Part shown: positions 46,001 through 50,412 of the stretch, piece after piece | How the letters are laid out: the number at the start of each line of letters is the position of its first letter | Position numbering within the stretch: the stretch's first letter is position 1 | Source: Sweltsa coloradensis | Taxonomy: Eukaryota; Arthropoda; Insecta; Plecoptera; Chloroperlidae | Assembly (NCBI GenBank): GCA_024449915.1 | Contig: JAMZAV010000050.1 | Span: forward strand, 310,001 to 374,000 | DNA: 64,000 nt | Direction of reading: 5' to 3' | The notes under the pieces: generated by a model | The model's database searches: none | What the model saw: the letters and a program-made list of their open reading frames with translations, nothing else | What the model was told of the DNA's origin: nothing | Position numbers and translations under genes: made by a program

Positions 46001-46674
46001 AAGGCTAACTAGGCTCTAGCCCAAGGGCGCAACTGTTGCGCCCTAAAAAAATATTGAAATATTTTTGTGTTATGAGTTATAGTTCTCCCTTGCTCAAATC
46101 GCTGTAAAGGCTGTCTTGGAGCTAATATATGCCAAAAGTTTTCGCCTCCGGCGGCTAAGGCTTCGCACCAGACCCCTTGTAGCCCACGCAAGTCCATTCA
46201 AATATATTGTGCCCTGCCTATTTTAAACACCAAGAGCCGCCACTCGATGCGCCGAGGACCTAGGGCCTTAAGAGTCATTGGCCTAGTCTACAGGCCAAGC
46301 TGACCAACCACCTGTCATAGCAATGTAGACCTAGGCTTAGGCTAAAACCAATCACCTACATTGGACAATTCTTTAACAGAATGCCCCTAACATTCAATTC
46401 GGCGTAAAAGTAACACCAATTTTAAGTTTTCTGATCCCAGATTCGCTAATATTTTGGTAGGCTAGGCCTAGGCCTATTAAAGCCAGGCCACCGGCTAACA
46501 ATAAGGTTATGGTTGACTATGGTTTCAAATCTCATTACTTCAATCTACGTAAAATGAACATAAATAAGTGTTACCTGCAGCTCCTCCATACGTCTGTATT
46601 CTAAAGTCTGCAAGTGTTTTAGGATAAGCATCTAATTTCCTTAATCTGTCTAATATTTCGTTAGAAGCCGTCAT
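6318..46674 (-). CDS. ERGIC3: ERGIC3, ER-Golgi intermediate compartment protein 3 (complete gene, ten coding exons)
   Basis: Coding exons in transcript order: 46674-46575, 40340-40182, 39430-39314, 34602-34539, 31021-30853, 29328-29271, 26742-26603, 19781-19675, 7014-6920, 6453-6318. Apart from an 11-bp excess in exon 7, all splice phases agree. The product has the family layout: short cytosolic N-terminus ([19 protein letters not shown]), first membrane segment ([16 protein letters not shown]), a long lumenal domain with the conserved cysteines [16 protein letters not shown] and the FHIAPGQSF and [10 protein letters not shown] motifs, then a second membrane segment ([20 protein letters not shown]) and cytosolic tail ending [14 protein letters not shown]3 cycles between ER and cis-Golgi and acts in cargo selection for COPII transport. 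The start was chosen because it gives the family N-terminus. Introns are up to 12.6 kb and carry ROMO1 and many transposons. Confidence 0.95.
6803..6887. repeat. 85-bp foldback hairpin, copy 1
   Basis: GTACATCCGGCATCAGAAGT at 6803 is complementary to ACTTCTGTTGCTGAGTGTAC ending at 6887; the ATCAAGG/CCTTGAT part extends the stem around a loop containing CTGGGTATTGTAGATA. A second copy in opposite orientation lies at 17688-17769. It sits 33 bp from ERGIC3 exon 9. Confidence 0.65.
6920..7014 (-). CDS. ERGIC3: ERGIC3 coding exon 9
   Basis: Encodes [20 protein letters not shown] then [12 protein letters not shown], matching the G-x-PGVFFxYELSPMMVK signature just before the second membrane span. 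Acceptor TTGCAG, donor ACAG|GTATGT. Confidence 0.93.
7665..7897 (+). pseudogene. Decayed THAP zinc-finger domain
   Basis: The frame from 7665 reads [16 protein letters not shown], then VSFQFPNRD and [10 protein letters not shown]; a frameshift at about 7847-7856 is needed to continue into SDEDFE. This is the THAP order: an N-terminal C-x2-4-C pair, a FxFP motif, FxPSxYSxVC, then normally C-x2-H followed by F-x-DDFE. The last histidine is lost with the frameshift. In intact families the domain binds DNA; here it would be the DNA-binding N-terminus of the element's transposase. Downstream (8221-8400) there is an acidic stretch of repeated SSDDD-like codons in another frame. Confidence 0.6.
8703..9257 (+). 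pseudogene. P2X7-like cysteine-rich domain protein, frameshifted
   Basis: From ATG 8703: [16 protein letters not shown], then [18 protein letters not shown] and GSADCITEH, followed after frame changes by [48 protein letters not shown] and, in a third frame, [16 protein letters not shown] ending at TAA 9255-9257. The order PYxFE, WCxCGxC, CC, CITEH, YRYxAYRQF, lGkkxRxVIPsC and FPxPxGxYxGF is that of the zinc-binding P2X7-like C-terminal domain seen in many invertebrate transposon-associated proteins. About two frameshifts and a stop show decay, unless some are short introns. Confidence 0.65.
10040..10124 (+). repeat. (ATT)n microsatellite
   Basis: About 28 uninterrupted ATT triplets, inside the left arm of the large foldback; matched on the right by (AAT)n at 12723-12770 and 12940-13003. 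Confidence 0.95.
10210..12690 (+). mobile_element. Tc1/mariner-IS630 superfamily transposon with about 225-bp TIRs
   Basis: Left arm 10210-10440 and right arm 12462-12690 are inverted copies at roughly 90% (for example ACATGTTGGTTTGTATA and GCATGCACTCACCCAC on the left and their complements on the right). They bracket one intact transposase gene. Such long TIRs with an uninterrupted transposase imply a recent insertion. The (ATT)n tracts just outside prevent reading a TA target duplication with confidence. Confidence 0.8.
10897..12297 (+). CDS. DD82E transposase (Tc1/mariner-IS630 superfamily)
   Basis: An uninterrupted 466-residue frame. Residues 15-70 form an N-terminal helix-turn-helix region ([30 protein letters not shown]), and a second HTH-like segment runs about 113-150. 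The catalytic domain shows [11 protein letters not shown] (Asp191), [10 protein letters not shown] (Asp292) and [14 protein letters not shown] (Glu375). The 82-residue spacing between the second Asp and the Glu is far longer than the 34-41 of classic Tc1/mariner and fits the group I recall as DD82E (Sailor). The tail is acidic ([14 protein letters not shown]). Cut-and-paste transposase acting in the nucleus on the flanking TIRs. No frameshifts or stops are present, so this copy could be functional. Confidence 0.93.
   Translation: MDESPDKYTVKRSRGKTLKSAERKLVLNVYANERKRFPNKSVNEAAESAALLCGVSSRTVLNCKNEFNANGGQLVTPGKKRPRAPGNENTRVVIYEEFVLSAIRNKVHGLFRKNLPPTVNRVMEAINSDEDLPTIGRTTVFRLMKDLGFEYKKRQRRSIFIERDDIQLWRRRYLRAIKVARRDGRLVYYLDETWVNAGHVLSSGWGDSTIKSAKQAFLSGHTTGLKNPPGKGKRLVIGHVGSDQGFVEGGELVFAAMKSTGDYHEEMDANKFEKWIGELIPKFQPNSVLVIDNAPYHTRVAEKTPVQSWKKADIQNWLTSKVIAFQDNMTKVELMALVNENKPAYKKYVPDEMMKAAGHTIIRLPPYHCELNPIEMVWSQLKRFIASNNTSFNIKDIKQLVGEGFNDVTPQQWSNYVRNVIKREDEMWELDGMTDEIVEQMIININDDSDSSDDDEDTEELARPLD
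12774..12945 (-). repeat. tRNA-like sequence with long flanking inverted repeats
   Basis: On the minus strand a D-arm (GCTC-AATTGGTA-GAGC) and a T-arm (CTGGG-TTCGAAC-CCCAG) with good pol III A and B boxes are present. The acceptor stem is not in the canonical register; instead 31-bp perfect inverted repeats (12807-12844 region and 12908-12940, around TTGATTCATAGCAGTTGT) continue the stem outward. This gives a long hairpin tipped by a tRNA-like cloverleaf. It is more likely part of the foldback element than a working tRNA gene. Confidence 0.6.
13051..13123 (+). tRNA. tRNA-like gene, anticodon position GTT
   Basis: A full cloverleaf can be drawn: acceptor TCCTCGA/TCGGGGA (7 bp with one G-U), D-stem CCTC/GAGA (3 pairs), anticodon stem CTGGC/GCCAG (5 bp) with loop ACGTTCA, variable loop AGGTT, T-stem CTGGG/CCCAG with loop TTCGATC. 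Position 33 is C instead of the invariant U, and the sequence is embedded in a repeated foldback next to a sister copy (12774-12945). It is therefore probably a tRNA-derived element part rather than a genuine tRNA-Asn gene. Confidence 0.45.
13586..16690. other. Intronic stretch without recognisable gene
   Basis: No conserved coding frame was found. It contains a C-run (14590-14604), a 50-bp tandem triplet (15501-15650) and several AGGCCTA palindromes. A short GTGAGCGCAGCGAACGGAGT segment at about 16165 resembles retroelement tails. Confidence 0.5.
15501..15650 (+). repeat. 50-bp tandem repeat, three copies
   Basis: Copies begin at 15501, 15551 and 15601, each starting AGCTCTACCTAGGTATTT and continuing with CAAGAAA(T/C)AATAAGTT; only a few substitutions separate them. 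Confidence 0.9.
16696..16772 (-). repeat. tRNA-like segment abutting a MITE
   Basis: On the minus strand: TTTCCCTAGTCTAGTTGG is a good A box region and GGGTTCAATCCCC a good B box; the 3' end TCGGGAAAG pairs with the 5' end TTTCCCT except for one mismatch. The anticodon arm does not fold well. Its 5' end overlaps the terminal repeat of the MITE at 16763-17027. Confidence 0.5.
16763..17027. mobile_element. MITE with about 65-bp TIRs
   Basis: ACTAGGGAAACACCAAAGTC at 16763 continuing to GAGTACCCGG (16820) is mirrored from GTTACCGGGTACTCAACACA (16964) to GTTTCCCTAGT (17027). The 140-bp interior has no coding frame. One-ended relatives occur at 55490-55740 and 47701-47740. Confidence 0.75.
17042..17275 (+). 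pseudogene. LINE reverse-transcriptase fragment
   Basis: The frame reads [19 protein letters not shown] then [18 protein letters not shown], the stretch following the RT catalytic core in Jockey-like non-LTR elements (LG-x-x-LDxxLNWxxHI). The continuation of the same region ([17 protein letters not shown]) appears at about 18605-18650, so about 1.3 kb separates two neighbouring parts. Confidence 0.7.
17688..17769. repeat. 82-bp foldback hairpin, copy 2
   Basis: It is the reverse complement of the hairpin at 6803-6887: GTACACACGGCCTCAGAAAT pairs with ACTTTTGAAGCCGGGTGTAC, and the loop carries TATCTACAATACCCAG. Confidence 0.65.
18600..18966 (+). pseudogene. LINE ORF2 C-terminal fragment
   Basis: TTTGCCTATTTTCACTCC at about 18603 translates to [20 protein letters not shown], then after frame changes to [21 protein letters not shown] and GIKI. 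This is the order seen at the end of Jockey-like RT proteins (YxFHSxMxYG..WG, then LPxxYIFExLxF, and H-x-TR). Several frameshifts show decay. Confidence 0.6.
19675..19781 (-). CDS. ERGIC3: ERGIC3 coding exon 8
   Basis: Encodes [20 protein letters not shown] then [11 protein letters not shown], a highly conserved ERGIC3 stretch, with acceptor TTTCTAG and donor AAA|GTAAGT. Confidence 0.93.
20130..20330. repeat. Two-copy tandem repeat with GGCGCTTTGCG motif
   Basis: ACGGCGCTTTGCG followed by CCCAAACCCCCTAACCTA and CTTTTCCCAG occurs at about 20146-20205 and again at 20257-20307. No coding frame is conserved. Confidence 0.7.
21844..23307. mobile_element. hAT-type element (outer), 8-bp TSD GGGCAGAG
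   Basis: It begins TAGGGTTGCCATAAT and ends ATGGCATCCCTA; perfect 8-bp direct repeats GGGCAGAG flank it (21836-21843, 23308-23315). Removing the nested element at 22082-23029 leaves about 508 bp, with no transposase. TA-GGG-TGCCA ends and 8-bp duplications are typical of hAT elements. Confidence 0.85.
22082..23029. mobile_element. hAT-type element (nested), 8-bp TSD GAGTACGG
   Basis: Starts TAGGGTTGCCAACCGGCCGG and ends CCAGAGTTGGCAACCCTA, with perfect 8-bp duplications GAGTACGG at 22074-22081 and 23030-23037. It has inserted into the older hAT at 21844-23307. The 948-bp body holds no transposase frame. Confidence 0.88.
23550..24548 (+). mobile_element. hAT-type element, 8-bp TSD AGTTTGTT, with residual transposase end
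   Basis: Ends TAGGGTTACCATACGTCCGG and TTATGGCAACCCTA, flanked by perfect AGTTTGTT (23542-23549, 24549-24556). The 999-bp body keeps only the C-terminal transposase exon. It lies 190 bp upstream of the ROMO1 coding exon, in its presumed 5' UTR intron or promoter. Confidence 0.9.
23906..24361 (+). CDS. hAT transposase C-terminal dimerisation domain (truncated gene)
   Basis: A 151-residue open frame. Residues 45-95 ([44 protein letters not shown]) match the hAT C-terminal dimerisation region, whose signature is the P-x-x-[NS]AxVERxFS motif. The BED finger and the RNase H-like catalytic core are missing, so it cannot transpose by itself. It fills most of the non-autonomous hAT at 23550-24548; the open frame may be exapted or simply young. 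Confidence 0.85.
   Translation: MSKGKCFVQSKLSDATFCKSLSSEQWLAYFKQNLNVECYSQLLKIAHFFFAIPSHNAGVERLFSLVNAQWSKERNRLSVESVKGIVTTQYNYKDITCADFHTYLLSKPHLLRQIASSEKYNKVATSGPTNEDAREEMAESDCSVTDYESDV
24756..26228 (+). CDS. ROMO1: ROMO1, reactive oxygen species modulator 1
   Basis: Two coding exons, 24756-24886 and 26120-26228 (TAA), with donor GAG|GTATGT and acceptor TTTTAG, give 79 residues, exactly the usual ROMO1 length. The protein reads [20 protein letters not shown], a membrane helix ([18 protein letters not shown]), then [18 protein letters not shown] and a second glycine-rich helix ending [13 protein letters not shown]1 is an inner mitochondrial membrane protein linked to ROS control, TIM23 import and OPA1 processing. 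The coding exon begins after an acceptor at 24733-24738, so a 5' UTR exon probably lies upstream. AATAAA at about 26376 is a likely poly(A) signal. It lies antisense within the ERGIC3 intron between exons 7 and 8. Confidence 0.96.
26510..26602 (-). repeat. Tandem partial copy of ERGIC3 exon 7
   Basis: This segment repeats the 3' half of exon 7 together with its donor: TTTATCATTCAGAACAAATA, CCTGGGAAGACGAATCC and ACGAAG|GTAGGT recur. Differences are a few substitutions and small indels. It either is a local duplication or an assembly error. Confidence 0.75.
26603..26742 (-). CDS. ERGIC3: ERGIC3 coding exon 7 (frame disturbed, 3' half duplicated)
   Basis: Acceptor TTCCAG at 26743-26748. It encodes VHDVQPF, then [13 protein letters not shown] and TNPIDG, matching the family HDLQ and LSFG segments. 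After the DG codon pair there are 36 nt to the donor ACGAAG|GTAGGT; an 11-nt GGAACGG-type repeat excess creates a stop, and without it 25 nt would restore the phase to exon 8. The 3' half is repeated at 26510-26590 with a different 1-nt offset. Confidence 0.85.
27684..27896 (+). pseudogene. LINE ORF2 C-terminal fragment
   Basis: [20 protein letters not shown], then [20 protein letters not shown] and [13 protein letters not shown]: the standard C-terminus of non-LTR RT proteins (WxGHVxRM..R.P, GRPRxRWxD). Cut off on the 5' side by about the TTATTTATTTATT run at 27645-27662. A more degraded relative follows at about 28130-28330 ([15 protein letters not shown]). Confidence 0.8.
28680..29252. repeat. 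Dispersed repeat, copy 2 (empty SINE site)
   Basis: Homologous to 2830-3815 without the SINE: a single GCATTGTAGGT occurs at the insertion point. It ends at CTTTGCTTCCCTCATCCAAT, 19 bp from ERGIC3 exon 6. Confidence 0.75.
29271..29328 (-). CDS. ERGIC3: ERGIC3 coding exon 6
   Basis: A 58-bp exon encoding [18 protein letters not shown], matching the family F-x-APGxSF...HVH signature, with acceptor TTCTAG and donor CATG|GTAAGT. Confidence 0.9.
29911..30036 (-). CDS. Small open frame of unknown function in an ERGIC3 intron
   Basis: A frame opening [20 protein letters not shown] and continuing [15 protein letters not shown] lies on the same strand as ERGIC3, between exons 5 and 6. It reads like a real short protein segment (balanced composition, no low complexity), but I do not recognise the family. 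It could be the start of a nested small gene, a retrocopy exon or chance. No splice or poly(A) evidence decides this. Confidence 0.3.
30853..31021 (-). CDS. ERGIC3: ERGIC3 coding exon 5
   Basis: Encodes [20 protein letters not shown] then [11 protein letters not shown], conserved lumenal sequence with the paired cysteines. It starts after CTAG at 31022-31025 and ends CGG|GTAAGT. A second, indel-ridden copy of this exon lies at 33101-33265. Confidence 0.93.
31428..32601 (-). mobile_element. 5'-truncated Jockey-like non-LTR retrotransposon
   Basis: Boundaries are defined by the empty site in copy B (at about 33656). The element runs on the minus strand: its 5' end is cut inside the RT domain at 32601, and its 3' end is AAAATACAATAAATT at 31428. 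Such 5' truncation is typical of target-primed reverse transcription. Confidence 0.85.
31569..32617 (-). pseudogene. Reverse transcriptase of the Jockey-like LINE, one frameshift
   Basis: First frame (32617-32342): [22 protein letters not shown] motif A with its catalytic Asp. Second frame (32381-31569): [17 protein letters not shown] (motif B), [14 protein letters not shown] with the catalytic YADD (motif C), [16 protein letters not shown] (motif E region) and the C-terminal [10 protein letters not shown] segment. The frame changes near 32380 in the PQGSxLSP region. The upstream endonuclease is missing. Nearest in character to Jockey-clade elements. Confidence 0.88.
33850..34300. repeat. Two-copy repeat of about 200 bp with B-box-like motif
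   Basis: GTTGCCACGGGTCTTGGTTC (33868) and GTTGCCAAGGGTCCTGGTTC (34066) start two diverged copies, each followed by AATCCAGGGTAAG and GAGCACCAGAGT or a variant. GGTTC(A/G)AATCC resembles a pol III B box. No coding frame is supported. Confidence 0.55.
34317..34358 (+). ncRNA. Hammerhead ribozyme
   Basis: The complete core is present in order: stem I 5' strand ATCCGC (34317-34322), CTGATGA (34323-34329), stem II GTCC/GGAC closing the loop CAGAA (34330-34342), GAAA (34343-34346), a very short stem III around CGCG, and the cleavage triplet GTC (34350-34352), followed by the stem I 3' strand GTGGAT (34353-34358), which pairs with ATCCGC with one G-U. All invariant core bases are as required. The minimal stem III is the form found in retrozymes and Penelope-like element LTRs, which act as dimers or in concatemeric RNA. 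It lies in the ERGIC3 intron between exons 4 and 5, antisense to ERGIC3. Confidence 0.85.
34359..34500 (+). repeat. Tail of the hammerhead-bearing element
   Basis: TCATCAGCAGGT and CAACCTGTCAACCCTTCTCC follow the ribozyme. The same words follow degenerate sequences at 31085-31200 and 33320-33435 (CAGAAGGACAAAA, TCATCAGCAGGT, CTGTCAACTCTCTT), and the final part recurs at 3935-3980. This defines a dispersed family with at least four members here, of which only one keeps an intact ribozyme core. Confidence 0.65.
34539..34602 (-). CDS. ERGIC3: ERGIC3 coding exon 4 (CxxCYGAE motif)
   Basis: This short exon encodes [20 protein letters not shown], carrying the conserved CxxCYGAE. Two overlapping acceptors exist (CTACAG and GGCAG, 4 bp apart); only the second keeps the frame with exon 3. 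Its donor is AAG|GTACTA, a weaker site. Confidence 0.88.
35411..35559. mobile_element. Foldback element with 60-bp arms and 29-bp loop
   Basis: Arms 35411-35470 and 35500-35559 are inverted copies; the inner 25 bp (GACTGGCCACAGCAGAGTCG and adjoining ATAAA) are perfect. The loop contains CCTAACGGGGAAACTTC. No coding content. Confidence 0.8.
37325..37870. repeat. GGAACTT-rich hAT-like repeat
   Basis: It contains many AGGAACTTTTTA and GTTCCATTTTC blocks in both orientations and resembles the interior of the hAT at 40822-41534, with GTGTAAACTTTGAGAAGGAA on the left and AAGAAACTTCCCC on the right. I could not define exact ends or a TSD. Confidence 0.45.
38944..39177 (+). pseudogene. LINE ORF2 end (RNase H/zinc-knuckle tail)
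   Basis: Translation [20 protein letters not shown] followed by [17 protein letters not shown] and a stop is the typical end of Jockey-like LINEs with an RNase H domain (TGHG-x-L..HLxRF, then C-x2-C-x8-H-x4-C). The part before 38944 is missing. It lies 140 bp downstream of the ERGIC3 exon 3 position on the opposite strand. Confidence 0.75.
39314..39430 (-). CDS. ERGIC3: ERGIC3 coding exon 3
   Basis: Encodes [20 protein letters not shown], the lumenal DAMD-x2-GEQ motif of ERGIC3/Erv46 proteins, between acceptor TTTTCAG and donor GAAG|GTAAGT. Confidence 0.93.
40182..40340 (-). CDS. ERGIC3: ERGIC3 coding exon 2 (first membrane segment)
   Basis: Acceptor TTTCAG|TG and donor ACT|GTAAGT. It encodes [17 protein letters not shown], a hydrophobic membrane span, then the start of the lumenal domain ([20 protein letters not shown]), matching the family order. 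Confidence 0.93.
40588..41867. mobile_element. hAT-like element (outer) with TAGAGGTCTGCACGGGC ends
   Basis: TAGAGGTCTGCACGGGCC at 40588 and its inverse ending GCCCGTGCAGACCTCTA at 41867. The flanking octamers GGGTAGAC and GAGTATAG agree at only five of eight places, so the insertion is old or the ends are shifted. It hosts the younger element at 40822-41534. Confidence 0.65.
40822..41534. mobile_element. hAT MITE (nested), 8-bp TSD GATCCAAG
   Basis: Starts CAGTGTTGGGTAGGAAC and ends TTACCCAACTCTG, flanked by perfect GATCCAAG (40814-40821, 41535-41542). CAGTGTTGGG ends are classic for hAT elements. The 713-bp interior has repeated GGAACTAGTTCC palindromes and no transposase. Confidence 0.9.
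41978..42399. mobile_element. hAT-like MITE with TAG(T/G)GATGACATCGGGTA ends
   Basis: The inverted ends are 41978-41995 and 42382-42399; the subterminal palindrome GGAGTCGACTCC recurs at both ends. The flanking octamers do not match, so the superfamily rests on the ends alone. Confidence 0.65.
42610..44140. mobile_element. Nested inverted-repeat element (outer arms)
   Basis: CAGCAGTCAATCCGAATTGA at 42613 is mirrored by TTTGGATTGACTGCTATGG ending at 44140; the arms extend about 100 bp with GGTTCGAGTTCAATT-type words, and the right part carries an extra palindrome (GTCAATCCACTTTGGAAAGT). No coding region. Confidence 0.6.
42737..43727. mobile_element. Foldback with about 320-bp arms around a LINE 3' tail
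   Basis: Arm 42737-43063 is the inverse of about 43418-43727 (shared words GCCCACAATAGTTCTATGG, AGGGTACTGAAAGTACCCG, ATTTCCCGGCGATTTGG). The spacer 43064-43417 ends in AATAAAGATA(TAC)n, as a LINE 3' end would. The arms are about 95% identical, with some indels. Confidence 0.7.
44622..45339. mobile_element. hAT MITE, 8-bp TSD TACCTGAC
   Basis: Starts TAGAGCTGAGCGCGTG and ends CACGCGCTCACCTCTA with perfect flanking TACCTGAC (44614-44621, 45340-45347). The ends are packed with CGTGAGTC/GACTCACG motifs in both orientations, likely transposase binding sites. There is no transposase frame. Confidence 0.9.
45455..46245. mobile_element. hAT MITE, 8-bp TSD GATGCGCC
   Basis: CAGAGGCGGCTC at 45455 and GAGCCGCCACTC ending at 46245, flanked by perfect GATGCGCC (45447-45454, 46246-46253). 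It lies 107 bp from the 45339 end of another hAT and 330 bp downstream (in ERGIC3 direction) of ERGIC3 exon 1. Confidence 0.88.
46575..46674 (-). CDS. ERGIC3: ERGIC3 coding exon 1
   Basis: ATG at 46674-46672 opens [19 protein letters not shown] and the exon ends GGAGCTGCAG|GTAACA in phase 1. [10 protein letters not shown] is the family N-terminal signature. No alternative upstream ATG in frame is needed to reach the usual length. Confidence 0.93.
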
Positions 46675-48030
46675 GACTAGTTTTCAAAAGTGACATACAT
46701 GTCATACAACAGCTGTTCCAATCACATTTCACAGCCACCGCGAAAGATGTGTCGTGTCGCCGTTGGTTGGTAAATCACCGCCTGAGAAACCTCAGAAACC
46801 TACCTGTCAATAGGGCGGCGGTGAATTTGCATGGCGGGTAGTTTGAATTATTGCCGCAAGGTAACAGCACTTGCTTGACGAGCTCTATTGCTGAAACCAG
46901 AGTCTCCAACGGGGAAACTTCTTCATTTGACTATTTGACTCTACTCTACTGAATCGAGCACAACCTCCTAGTCCTACATTTGACGTGCATTTGACTTGGC
47001 TTGGACAGCTGCAAGAGATGGAAAAAAATGTTTGCCGACTAGTAAAGCGTATCAAGGAAGTGCTGCTGCAACGACGATGAAACTGATAACTAGCCACTTT
47101 AGATTGCGAAAGGAGAAACGAGAGCTTAGCCACCAGCTTGCAGCTGATCTTTTCAATAAATGTTAAATATTATATCCAATCCAATTCAGCATTCGAATTT
47201 TCTACACTTAGGCTGACATATTATTTAATCGGCTAAAAACTTGCATTATGATAATATAATGTACATATTATAAAATGCGTTGACCGCATACATAATGACA
47301 TCATGACACAATCACTCACATGATAGCAAACAGCGTACAGCAGCAAGTACGACTTGCTTAACGAAATATGATACATTCAACATTCAACATATAATTATTT
47401 ACATATTTATTGTTTCATTATTAATGAAACATTCAAATTTGTCCAGAAATAAGATTTTACACTTTTGCACACAAAGAAAAAATAATTTACCAATAAACAA
47501 ATTTAATGTAAAAATTATATAATACAAAGAAAATAAATTTTTCCATAATAATATGCTTACAAAATCTGTACTCTCTTGAATTCCTAATTAATTTGCATAG
47601 TGCGTCCAACAATATTCTCTAATCTCTGTAGGCAAGTTATTATAGGTCCTAGTCTTTATTCACACAGAATTATTCGTCGTTTTACTAATTGTACTAAGAA
47701 TACGCCAAAGTCGTTGCTAGACGAAGGATAGAGCCGTTATAACGCCATTATAGATCATGTTTTAAAATACTTTGGAAAGGCTAACACATCCGTGCACCTT
47801 ATAAACCACTGCCTGACTCCAAACAATCGTCGGTACGGCGATGTGATTGGTCCAGGCCGGCAAGGGACGGGCTCGGATTGGTCAAGTTTGTTTGGAGTCG
47901 GCTCTGACGTCACCTCTAATGGGGTCTATCTATTGCAAGGTTTACTCAATCTCCCAGCAGAAATTAGTGGATCCGTGAGCGTGGAGATTCCGTACTGGTT
48001 AATCTTTGCCTTGGTCACACAATCATGCAT
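46675..48030. other. ERGIC3 upstream region without recognised gene
   Basis: The ERGIC3 promoter should lie in about 46680-46900, which is richer in GC and CpG than its surroundings and has no obvious TATA box. Beyond it the sequence is AT-rich with a fragment (47701-47740) of the MITE family at 16763. A 107-residue frame at 47792-48115 resembles nothing known and runs into the next MITE. Confidence 0.45.
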
Positions 48031-48036
48031 TCACCT

Positions 48037-48266
48037 AAGGGGGTATTACACTGGGACTGCAGTCAGTCCTGATCGGAGACAATTGCAGTCTTGGGTCGCA
48101 GCTGGCTACAATTAATTGCCTTAGATAGAGAATTTTCTGAACTGCCAACTGCAATCCCTGGTTGGCTTGTTATGGTACTGAGCATGCGCACATTCGTTCT
48201 GCTCACTTCTGATTGTAACCAACACCTGTAGCCAGGTGGCGTCAAACCCAGTGTAATACGCCTTTT
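48037..48266. mobile_element. MITE with AAGG(G/C)GTATTACACTGGG ends
   Basis: AAGGGGGTATTACACTGGG near 48037 and CCCAGTGTAATACGCCTTTT ending at about 48266 are inverted copies. The 230-bp body has no gene. Target duplication unclear. Confidence 0.7.
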
Positions 48267-48402
48267 AGACATTCACTGACTGACAATCAAAACATGATTC
48301 GTTTGAATCGTAACAGATTTTTCTGAAAATCAAATTTGTTCCCGGTTGTCTGTTAAAAATTTCAGCATAATCTGTTTAGTAGTTCGGCCGTTTTGTATCT
48401 AG

Positions 48403-48521
48403 CAGACAGACAGACAGACAGGCAGATAGACAGACAGACAGATAAGACAGACGGACAGACGGACAGACAGACAGGCAGGCAGGCAGGCAGGCAGGCAGAA
48501 GACAGACAGACAGGCAGACAG

Positions 48522-48561
<40 letters not shown>

Positions 48562-48617
48562 GGCAGACAGACAGACAGGCAGACAGGCAGACAGACAGAC
48601 AGACAGGCAGACAGGCA
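48403..48617 (+). repeat. (CAGA)n/(CAGG)n microsatellite
   Basis: About 215 bp of CAGACAGACAGG-type tetranucleotides. It follows ATCTGTTTAGTAGTTCGGCC, a phrase typical of retroelement 3' tails that end in a tetranucleotide array. Confidence 0.95.
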
Positions 48618-50412
48618 TACGACACTAACACAAGGAGGTCTCGTTTGAGTTCCGTTGTATTTGACTGTTGTCACTTTGCTCCCTTGTCTAATTAACTTAG
48701 AAATGTTATCAACAGTCAAACAGTAGCTCAACAGAGTAAACAGCTCTCAGAATACTTGCTACAATATTTTATAAGATTATAGTAAATTCTGTTCAAATTC
48801 GGCTGTGCCATCCTAAAGAGCAAACACACCTTTCTATGTGCTCAAGTCTCCTGGGGCAATTTCTGTATTTTATCAAATACTCCCACATTGCAACTATGCG
48901 TCCACGGGAAGGAATCATGATCATATCACTCAATTTGCTCCCTATTTTTTACAAGTATCTCCCCAGCCAGGGCTTACGTCCTAAAACTTTGGATAAAAAA
49001 CATTGGTATCGGATGAAATATTTTTACTTAGAAAACCTAAGTCCCCCCGTTGTATGACGTAATTGTGCATATGCCGACTGATGTTTCAGTAGTGGACTTC
49101 ATTTTTAAAGCGAAAAACTCTAACCTCCTACAGGCCGACATTTTTCAATTAAATAAAATAGACAAATTAACCGGTCATTTTAATTTTTTTGGAATCGCTG
49201 ATTTAAAAAGGAAAAATCAAATTGCTATTCAAACAAATCCAATTACGATTCGGACAACTTTTACAATATTAAAGATTCATACATTTAAGTTTCTAAGTAA
49301 AAAACTTACATATTCCTAAGAAATAGCTGAGGTTATAATCATGTATATTTTTAAAACTAAGAAAAACCGTAAATTTCGACTTTCATGAGAAATATTATTC
49401 GATTGTTCTCATTTCAACAATTATTTATTCATAATTAAGCTCCTGTAATAAAGCTTAAAATCGGATTAAGATTTATAGATTATTAAGTCGAAGTTTTGTA
49501 GAACGAAATAATTAAATTTCGATTTTCATAGAAATAATGTCGGATTGTGCTCTAAAACGTGGTCGTTCGGTTTCGAGGATTTCGAAGGCCCCATAAATTT
49601 CTCTCCAAGTTGGAGTATTGGCTTCCGGAATCGTTGGCCCGACAAAAATACAGAAAAAAAAAAAAAAAATTCGATTTTTTCCAGCGTATGCCTAGTGAAG
49701 GAATCTTCGCTTCGCGTCGCTACGCTCATCTAACCATACATAAATAAATAAAATAAATTCGTATTTAGAGTCTATTCCTACTCAGTCACAGAACTGATTT
49801 TCAGTGAGGGACATTCAATTTTTAAAGCCGACCAAAGCCATCCCTGCAGGTGCCGACACCATCAACAAGCGAACAATGACCAACTAGAGACCGGCATATT
49901 TAAAGATAGGAAACACCGATCAATCAAGCTGGACACGATTCCACCCGTGGACAGCACCAGAATCAACAAGGCTGATTCGGAACAACCTTAGAATTCATTA
50001 TGTGTCTCGTCTTCTAAGTCTCCTAAGTCACCGTTTACATATTCCTAAGACAATAACTGATGGACTTATAATCTGTTTTCTTTTTCTAAAAGCCTTCTAC
50101 GTAAGTTTTCAGATAAGCTTTGACAAAATTAAGAGTTGTTGATTAATGCACTCGCTTTTACTATAGATGCGTTTAGAATTTAAAACTCTTATAATTTTAT
50201 CTCAGTGCTTCAGCTGGGTTTACTCATCAGTGACTAGGTATATGCGGATTGTTTTGCTTTGACAAGTGTCATATCGTGTGTTCGTGGGTAATCTGATCTG
50301 ATAGTTAGTTACTCTCCTAGGTAGGGACACGGCATGTCCCCTCGTGTCCCCTCGTGTCCCCTCGTGTCTCCTGACTACACCCTTGCTTGACAACAATGCA
50401 CAGACAGTTCAT

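Noticed and set aside
47792..48115. 107-residue open frame
   Set aside because: It runs into a MITE and shows no recognisable domain or conserved pattern.
48362..48731. Several 80-110-residue cysteine-rich frames (LSVCLSVCLS type)
   Set aside because: They are translations of the (CAGA)n microsatellite in all frames, not genes.
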